From an uncultured Clostridia bacterium (lineage in GTDB: Bacteria > Bacillota > Clostridia > Christensenellales > Aristaeellaceae): a stretch of 6,358 bases of DNA. The stretch's first letter is position 1; each line of letters starts with the position of its first letter. The DNA lies in contig CAMKAE010000130.1 of assembly GCA_946410395.1 (NCBI GenBank), forward strand, positions 1 to 6,358, read 5' to 3'. Under the pieces are notes generated by a model that was not told where the DNA came from, did no database searches, and saw only the letters and a list, made by a program, of their open reading frames with translations. Position numbers and translations under genes: made by a program. Shown here in pieces: positions 4,580-6,358 of the stretch.

Positions 4580-6358
4580 TCAAAGTACAATGTCCAGGCC
4601 GTACCCGGCGGGCCAGACCGGACCCTCTCCCCCGGCGCCGGGGATGTCCACCGGCAGGCGGCCGAAGGGCAGCGTCCCCGGGCTGAACAGCCGGTACAGC
4701 GCAGCCGGCAGGTTGGGGCCGTATTCCCGCACGGGCGAAGGACAGCGGTCCGGCGGCTCCGGCATGGCCTTGGGCAGCCAGGCAAGGGCGAGGGCGTCCG
4801 CGTCCGCATACCGCGCCGCCTCGTAGGGCAGGCCGCCGCAGATCACGGCGCAGGCATGACCGGACGCATGGGCGCTTGTGATGGCCCCGGGGATCCACGC
4901 TCCCTGCCCGGGCCTGCCCATGGAGACCGCCACGACCGTCCGCCCGGCGGTGAGCTCCCGCAGGCGCGCCTCGTCAAGCCCATCGGCGGCCTGCACCCGC
5001 ACGTCGGCGTCCGCCCGGAGCTTTCCCTCGCGCTTCAGCCGCCGCAGCGCCCAGCGCAGGCCCTCGGTGTCCGCCTCCCCGGGCGCCAGGATCACGGCAG
5101 GCGCGTCCGGCTTCAGCGGGAGCACGCCGTCGTTCTTCAACAAGGTCACGGCCCGCAGCGCGATGTCCCATTCCAGGGCATGGTGCGCCTCGGAGCCCAC
5201 GCAGGCCAGGCGATCCGGGCCCGGCGCCGGCACGTCCGCCGCCCGCAGCAGGCCGTGGCGCGCCTTGAGCCGCAGGATCCGCAGCACCGCGGCGTCCACC
5301 TGCTTTTCGTCGATGAGCCCCAGCCGGGTCATGTCCGTCAGGGTGGCAATGTACCGCTCGAAATCCGCGATCCCGGCCGTGTCGGCGAGCTCCGCCGGCA
5401 TCAGCAGGATGTCCACCCCCGCGGCGATGGCCATCCGGGCCGCGTCGAAGCGGTCGAAATGCCGCGCCACGCCGGCCATGTTCATGGCGTCTGTCATGAT
5501 CACCCCGTCAAAGCCCATGTCGCCCCGCAGGATGTCCGTGAGGATGGTCTTCGACAGCGTCGCCGGCAGCGCCACGGGCTCGCCGGTGATGATCGACGGG
5601 CAGGTCTGCGTCTCGATGAGCGGGTACTGAATGTGGGCGGTCATGACCGCCTCGGCCCCTGCGTCGATGCAGGCGCGGAAGGGCGCCAGCTCTCCCGCCC
5701 GGAGCTGCGCGTAGGGCTTGCGCACACAGGGCAGGCTGGTGTGGCTGTCCATGTCGGTGTCCCCGTGGCCCGGGAAATGCTTCAGCACGCCGATGACCCC
5801 ATTGTCCCGCAGGCCCTGCATGAAGCGGATTCCCAGGGCCGCCGCGGCTTCCGGCCGGTCCCCGAAGGAGCGCAGGCCGATGATGGGATTGGCCGGGTTG
5901 TTGTTCAGGTCCATATCCGGCGCGGCGTCGCAGCCGATGCCCAAGGCCGTCAGCTCCTCCGCGATCACGGTAGCCGCCCTGTAGGCCAGGTCCGGGTCTC
6001 CCGCCGCCCCCAGCGCCATGCTGCCGGGCATGCAGGTGCCGCGCGCCAGGCGCGTGGTGTCCCCGCCCTCCTGGTCTACGGCGATGATCAGCCCCGTCCG
6101 CCCGACGGCGGCCGCGTTCGCCCGCTGCATGTCCGCCGTCAGTTTTGCGGCCCCGGCGCTGTCGCGCAGGTTGGGCGCGAAGAGGATCACCCCGGCAAAG
6201 CCGTGCCGCGCCAGCAGCGCCGCCATCTCCGGCCGCAGGGCGGTCACGGGCTTCTCTTCCCCGTCACTGTCCCGCCAGGACCAGAAGTGCGGCATCAGCA
6301 TCTGGCAGATCTTCTCCGTTGTTGTCATCGCGTCCAGCAGGGCGCGGCAGGCCTTTTC
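4580..6358 (-). CDS. nagZ: Glycoside hydrolase family 3 beta-N-acetylhexosaminidase, NagZ-like, 5' end probably outside the window
   Basis: Removes beta-linked N-acetylglucosamine, in Gram-positives typically from muropeptides during cell-wall turnover. Numbering from the Met at 6328, the barrel domain (about 1-360) shows IIAVDQEGGDTTRL (81-94), GLRSFGD (151-157), and the NagZ signature KHFPGHGDTDMDSH (183-196), with the Asp194-His196 dyad that serves as acid/base. GVIMTDAMNM (275-284) carries the nucleophile Asp280. A second domain (about 385-582) begins with WDIALRAVTLLKNDGVLPL, as in the two-domain Firmicutes NagZ proteins. The ATG at 6328 has no good ribosome binding site, and the frame stays open to the edge, encoding EKACRALLDA before it. 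LLDAM-TTTEKICQML matches the usual internal start of this domain, so the true start is probably upstream and any signal peptide is unseen. Oddity: Asp90 replaces the common Arg of the DQEGGR motif. Followed by the glycosyltransferase 115 bp downstream. Confidence 0.9.
   Translation of the reverse strand, partial: EKACRALLDAMTTTEKICQMLMPHFWSWRDSDGEEKPVTALRPEMAALLARHGFAGVILFAPNLRDSAGAAKLTADMQRANAAAVGRTGLIIAVDQEGGDTTRLARGTCMPGSMALGAAGDPDLAYRAATVIAEELTALGIGCDAAPDMDLNNNPANPIIGLRSFGDRPEAAAALGIRFMQGLRDNGVIGVLKHFPGHGDTDMDSHTSLPCVRKPYAQLRAGELAPFRACIDAGAEAVMTAHIQYPLIETQTCPSIITGEPVALPATLSKTILTDILRGDMGFDGVIMTDAMNMAGVARHFDRFDAARMAIAAGVDILLMPAELADTAGIADFERYIATLTDMTRLGLIDEKQVDAAVLRILRLKARHGLLRAADVPAPGPDRLACVGSEAHHALEWDIALRAVTLLKNDGVLPLKPDAPAVILAPGEADTEGLRWALRRLKREGKLRADADVRVQAADGLDEARLRELTAGRTVVAVSMGRPGQGAWIPGAITSAHASGHACAVICGGLPYEAARYADADALALAWLPKAMPEPPDRCPSPVREYGPNLPAALYRLFSPGTLPFGRLPVDIPGAGGEGPVWPAGYGLDIVL

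Noticed and set aside
4560..4580. A terminator for the GH3 gene at its TTTTT run (minus strand)
   Set aside because: The bases before the T-run form at most a 3-bp stem (GGC/GCC), too weak. The T-run is better explained as part of the -35/spacer of the glycosyltransferase promoter.
4135..4686. A 183-codon plus-strand open frame antisense to the glycosyltransferase 5' part and leader
   Set aside because: A shadow frame of a GC-rich gene; no motif, and it covers the promoter and leader of the opposing gene.
4465..4809. An N-terminal extension of the glycosyltransferase up to an ATG at 4809
   Set aside because: It would overlap the GH3 3' end and span the promoter; the GT-A domain begins properly at MEKLLTVVVP.

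Overview
The window comes from a GC-rich bacterium (roughly two thirds G+C by eye). The gene set and protein styles (a clostridial-type threonine aldolase, a two-domain Firmicutes-type NagZ, a single RlmA-type rRNA methyltransferase, strong GGAGG ribosome binding sites) suggest a high-GC member of the Clostridia, such as a gut-associated lineage. This placement is inferred from sequence style and was not tested by a search. No phage, insertion sequence, CRISPR, tRNA or rRNA is visible. The gene content is ordinary accessory/housekeeping, and I see no undescribed multi-gene system.

Layout from left to right. Positions 1-117 hold no convincing gene. They contain an 8-bp palindromic hairpin and then a strong plus-strand intrinsic terminator, which must end a transcript entering from the left. 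Positions 118-2541 are a two-gene minus-strand operon: a PLP-dependent threonine aldolase/beta-eliminating lyase followed 12 bp later by a MATE-family efflux transporter. A 73-bp divergent intergenic region separates it from rlmA (2615-3451, plus strand), an rRNA guanine-N1 methyltransferase with an intact zinc finger. This region carries a candidate rlmA promoter and an imperfect inverted repeat that would bury the aldolase ribosome binding site in a hairpin. On the minus strand from the right come a GH3 beta-N-acetylhexosaminidase (NagZ-like, 5' end cut by or close to the window edge) and a family 2 glycosyltransferase. The glycosyltransferase has its own good sigma-A-type promoter and a structured leader.

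The most interesting details are regulatory. rlmA and the glycosyltransferase converge and overlap by 10 bp, so there is no space between them for a terminator. Instead the glycosyltransferase terminator (12-bp perfect stem, one mismatch, 4 more pairs, then six U) lies entirely inside the rlmA coding sequence, antisense to its last codons. The U-tract corresponds to two AAA lysine codons in rlmA, while all five other lysines in rlmA use AAG. With the promoter at 4543-4571, this makes the glycosyltransferase a self-contained transcription unit.

Functionally, NagZ (cell-wall muropeptide turnover) and the glycosyltransferase (surface glycan synthesis) both concern the envelope. The aldolase-MATE pair suggests amino-acid catabolism or detoxification coupled to export, but its substrate cannot be read from the sequence. 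The divergent neighbours rlmA and MATE belong to families sometimes linked to antibiotic tolerance; here that is only a contextual hint.
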